A stretch of 64,000 nucleotides of DNA, taken from Candidatus Zhuqueibacterota bacterium. Lineage in GTDB: Bacteria > Zhuqueibacterota > Zhuqueibacteria > Oceanimicrobiales > Oceanimicrobiaceae. Shown piece by piece: positions 62,101-64,000 of the stretch. The stretch is taken from contig JAJDAF010000010.1 in NCBI GenBank assembly GCA_029261995.1, positions 124,001 through 188,000 of the forward strand, given 5' to 3'. Both the position numbers and the translations under genes were made by a program. The notes under the pieces were generated by a model. The model saw only the letters and a list, made by a program, of their open reading frames with translations. It searched no databases and was not told where the DNA came from. The first letter of the stretch is position 1. Each line of letters begins with the position of its first letter.

Positions 62101-63038
62101 AAGAAGAAACAGCGGTTGCTCTGACCTCTCAGCCGTTTTTCGTTATCGTGTCCGACTCAGCAGCTTTCGATAGTACCGGCGCACTGCGCTTTCAGAAAGC
62201 TGACGAGCTTAAGGAAAACAGTTTTCTTGAGTCCCGATTCTTCAACAATTTGACTGGCGAGCTCTCCATCGACTTTCCCAGAAACGCCTGGGTGCGGAGC
62301 CCCGATGCTTCCATTGAAGTTGAAGGAGATGTTGCTGCGCTAAAACCGCGCGGGCCCAATTTTGCTTTGTTCGGCTCATTTTCGACGTTGCGCGGCTTTT
62401 ATGAACTGCTCGGCAACCGTTTTCAAGTGGACCGCGGCGAGATGGTATTCCACGGTGAGCCGGAGATCAATCCCGAGGTGGCCATCGCGGCCACGACCAC
62501 CATCGTCGATGGCGCAGACGGCGTGAGTCCCGAGAAACGGGAGTTTAGCGTGCAGGTCGGAGGCACGTTGCTGTTTCCTGAGTTTAGTTTCACGCTCGAT
62601 GGCGACGTTGCCTCGCAGGAAGACATTGTTTCCATCCTTCTGTTTGGCCAGACTTCGCAAGACCTCGCCGGCAATCTTCCGGGCGGTGGCACGGAGTCAA
62701 ACGGGTCGAACTCGGGAATTAATGAACGCGCCAAAGGGTTGTTAGCAGGTCAGTTGCTCAAACAGCTTTCAGGCCGCCTGGGCCAGCAACTCAGCCTGGA
62801 TGTTATTCAGATTGAAAGCGGTGGCAGCCTTGCGGATTCAAAAGTGCGGGTCGGCAAGTACATCGCGCCCGAGGTTTTTGTCAGTTGGAGTCAGGACTTT
62901 GGAGCGGATGGCAACCAGCTTGTGGAACTGGAATACGAGCTTCCGCTGAAACTGCGTTTCCTGAAACTTCTACTGCAAGCCTCAAGCGACCGCCAGGGCG
63001 ACACCGGCCTGGATGTGATTTGGAAGTTTGAGTGGTAG
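59124..63038 (+). CDS. tamB: TamB-like translocation and assembly module inner-membrane protein
   Basis: A 1304-residue protein anchored by one N-terminal helix (about 15-38, TFFYSLVGVLLLLLILAAV). Over 1000 residues of AsmA/TamB-type beta-taco repeats follow. The C-terminal DUF490/TamB domain is clear: RGFYELLGNRFQVDRGEMVF, SQEDIVSILLFGQ and SVDVIWKFEW-type final strand (GLDVIWKFEW). TamB spans the periplasm and, with TamA, helps insert some outer-membrane proteins or carries lipids. Length matches E. coli TamB (1259). It follows tamA directly. Confidence 0.92.
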   Translation: MGAKTTRMFFSRLIRTFFYSLVGVLLLLLILAAVSQTGIFRSWALTKIVEISKENLNGSLAIERLSGNLVSTLQLDNVVLKMGDKTVAIVERLRAEYNPFGLLAGKIVVRKITVVAPRLWLERDRAGEWNVTRLALPDSLESQDDAKSSRGNEWQIAMPHIEIKSGSAYLDSSDARALAAPQRLKNLDLQLGLWLEKNRTRIALEQLNFETEAPAMKVRTAQADLALHEVDLKASTVEIATERSKLTSRLDIKNLDEPFLEMRVSAAPLSLEEVRRVVPELVLYGDPRIDLEARGPLDALALKAGIRWGQGIINLNGQVAVGKAPFSYDLDCRVAHLNLHEISNDWTLSSDLNFGVRASGTGLEPGEMLGAATVTVDSSVFAGTAIGGGTLTASLESDTLELNLQAAAEGAQIALQATSSGLVDTLVYTANATVAHLDLSRFNHDSTNSSDVNFALKLDGSGISMQTLAANVELWTRPSEIAGVEIDSSRMAFRVENETVKIEDFMLRTPFGDGAAHGVLALAGSSHLAVELDRLNFSNLGLLAGIDSLAGGGTLRVTVSGPTDSLFVRANADLARVSYPGFKLGAGAVVASGHLAKSGVQLEIEGGLLDISTAVQPLDSFAFRIDYFDSFANYHVTAGLGDDFSLSTRGKVEFLSDGYSVTSHEIDVGFLQQGWRQSGVDAVLHIYDDRYQLSPLTLTSEGQQLSLQGTVSTENQNDLQIQLKNIDLSRFRRLLSADDDYVLRGQLSTGLRLTQRLASPRLSGDFRLDDGEYSGVSFDALHGDFGYADGQANWTLAIAKTRQDSLFRASARFPVTLSLAPYEQTLAQDGEVEFKLSTRGIEIAFLQPFITGMEDLSGILEADVVIKNTLRDLRGVGHIRLVNGGFRLPDLGTHYTKINLVVVADDKTLQVRDFSMRSGSGYLRALEGSLALSEDRLENFASKVKLRNFQLVNNKKMKARASGEIEFSGSLMAPVFQGELTIDESRIFYQQLEEETAVALTSQPFFVIVSDSAAFDSTGALRFQKADELKENSFLESRFFNNLTGELSIDFPRNAWVRSPDASIEVEGDVAALKPRGPNFALFGSFSTLRGFYELLGNRFQVDRGEMVFHGEPEINPEVAIAATTTIVDGADGVSPEKREFSVQVGGTLLFPEFSFTLDGDVASQEDIVSILLFGQTSQDLAGNLPGGGTESNGSNSGINERAKGLLAGQLLKQLSGRLGQQLSLDVIQIESGGSLADSKVRVGKYIAPEVFVSWSQDFGADGNQLVELEYELPLKLRFLKLLLQASSDRQGDTGLDVIWKFEW

Positions 63039-63226
63039 AGTGTGAATCACGGCACATCAGTTCGTTCTGCACTCGCGCACATGGTCCTGCACGGCGTCAG
63101 CACAATGGACAGATAAGACACTTTCGTCACCTATTTACGCAAACGCGCCTGCCTGCTGTAAAATAGGAGTGTTACTAAAACGAGTTGAATCAGTGCTTTC
63201 CGATATCTACGCTGCAAGAAATCTGC
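63039..63226. other. Post-tamB interval
   Basis: No gene seen. Short AT-rich runs only; no clear terminator follows tamB. Confidence 0.4.
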
Positions 63227-63255
63227 TTGACATTCGATGCGCCAGCCTCTATGTT
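63227..63255 (+). promoter_or_regulatory. Consensus-like sigma70 promoter with long leader
   Basis: TTGACA (63227-63232), exact 17-base spacer, TATGTT (63250-63255). The leader to the next ATG is about 135 bases and holds an 8-codon ORF (ATG 63338, MSPWGEGE, stop overlapping GTGA) and several purine-rich tracts that resemble ribosome sites. Confidence 0.7.
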
Positions 63256-63398
63256 AGTCAGACTGCTTTGCTAACCTCTTGAAAGGAGAGCGGAATAAGG
63301 ATAGAGCTACCGCCCGTTTTGGTCACTTATTTCAGGAATGAGCCCCTGGGGAGAAGGAGAGTGACAATTTACTGATTCAGGATTGGAGGTACAAGCTT

Positions 63399-64000
63399 AT
63401 GCATCCGGGTGGATTGGAACCAAAAAATCAGCGTCTACGCGCACTCATCAATCGACTGCACACCACAGATTGTGCCATTGACAACGAAACACTCGAAGGC
63501 ATTCTAGCCTTCGGTGAGTTCTCAGTACCGCATCTTGAGGCGATCATCAAGACAGCTCTGCAGAAGAGCGCCAGGGCCAACTTGCTTGAGCCACGTGCCA
63601 ACACTGATTGGTTTGTGGTCGTGCACGCCCTTTACCTGATTGCTCATCTTCGGTCGCACGAGTCTCTCGATATTGTTCTGACTTTTCTTGCCCAAAAGCA
63701 AACGGTTTTGGATTACTGGCTTCTGGATCTGCTCGACGAGGATCTTTGGGAAATCCCTTTTCTGGTAGGCAGCGAAGATTTGAGCCGGCTTGAAAGATTC
63801 GTGCTCGAACGGAAGAATAATAAATTCTCCCGGCTGGCTGTTTGCGCTGCGCTGGTCCAGGTTGCTTTGCATTTTCCAGAAAAAATGAACAAGATTGTGG
63901 AAATTTTTGAGCAGGCCCTGTTGTTAACCCACGAGGATCCGGATTTTATCGGCCTTGTGGCAAGTGAGGCGCTTGACCTGAAAGATGCACGCTTGAAAGC
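63399..64000 (+). CDS. Helical repeat protein, DUF1186/HEAT-like (3' end outside window)
   Basis: At least 200 residues from ATG 63399, with TTGGAGG 10 bases upstream. The visible part is all helical: LRALINRLHTTD, then FVVVHALYLIAHLRSHESL and SRLAVCAALVQVALHFPEKM, a pattern of paired helices like HEAT repeats in DUF1186/SEC-C-type proteins. No catalytic motif is seen in this part. The gene follows the strong promoter at 63227. The identification is by pattern only. Confidence 0.6.
   Translation, partial: MHPGGLEPKNQRLRALINRLHTTDCAIDNETLEGILAFGEFSVPHLEAIIKTALQKSARANLLEPRANTDWFVVVHALYLIAHLRSHESLDIVLTFLAQKQTVLDYWLLDLLDEDLWEIPFLVGSEDLSRLERFVLERKNNKFSRLAVCAALVQVALHFPEKMNKIVEIFEQALLLTHEDPDFIGLVASEALDLKDARLK

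Overview
The window looks like a chromosomal segment of an uncultured Gram-negative bacterium of the FCB side of the tree (KSB1/Calditrichota/Ignavibacteria-like). Reasons: a secreted protein (13910-15778) ends in the YPNPFNP-type sorting domain typical of that group; outer-membrane machinery is present (TamA/TamB pair, PelB porin, lipoproteins); Shine-Dalgarno sites are often weak; GC is moderate. No rRNA, tRNA or CRISPR array was recognised. This placement is inference, not a measured phylogeny.

Left third (1-15,900, all minus strand): a surface and biofilm region. Transcribed right to left it holds a secreted alginate-lyase-like protein, a UDP-GlcNAc C4-epimerase-like enzyme (PelX type), a Pel-like exopolysaccharide module (PelA deacetylase without its usual hydrolase domain, PelB, the c-di-GMP receptor PelD, PelE), then type IV pilus genes (PilB, PilC, a pilin, and PilM cut by the window edge). 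PelC, PelF and PelG are not in the window.

Middle left (16,000-29,200): oligoendopeptidase F, a small membrane protein, ClpB, and a large protein that joins 14 WD40 repeats outside the membrane to a STAND-type ATPase inside it. Two DUF3857/transglutaminase-like proteins follow, one with an intact and one with a lost catalytic triad.

Middle (29,700-38,300, plus strand): an unrecognised protein, a membrane-anchored DUF4900-like protein, a CoA-binding protein, a 2x[4Fe-4S] ferredoxin, TrpS, DUF309, a lipoprotein serine protease and an M20 peptidase. A DUF559 endonuclease-like gene with an internal stop follows, flanked by two copies of a palindromic repeat.

Accessory region (38,300-49,500): a minus-strand gene with no clear start, 12 tandem 42-bp repeats open on the minus strand as a 14-residue beta-solenoid-like repeat, two small paralogous proteins, and a 2688-residue SpvB/RHS protein carrying two extra beta-sandwich modules. 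Fragmentary reading frames follow the RHS gene.

Right part (49,500-64,000): a compact minus-strand cluster (radical SAM, enoyl-CoA hydratase family, SRPBCC, PD-(D/E)XK nuclease, Dam-type methylase, dGTPase), FKBP lipoprotein, DUF493 and SHOCT proteins, then TamA/TamB on the plus strand. A HEAT/DUF1186-like gene behind a strong sigma70-type promoter runs off the end.
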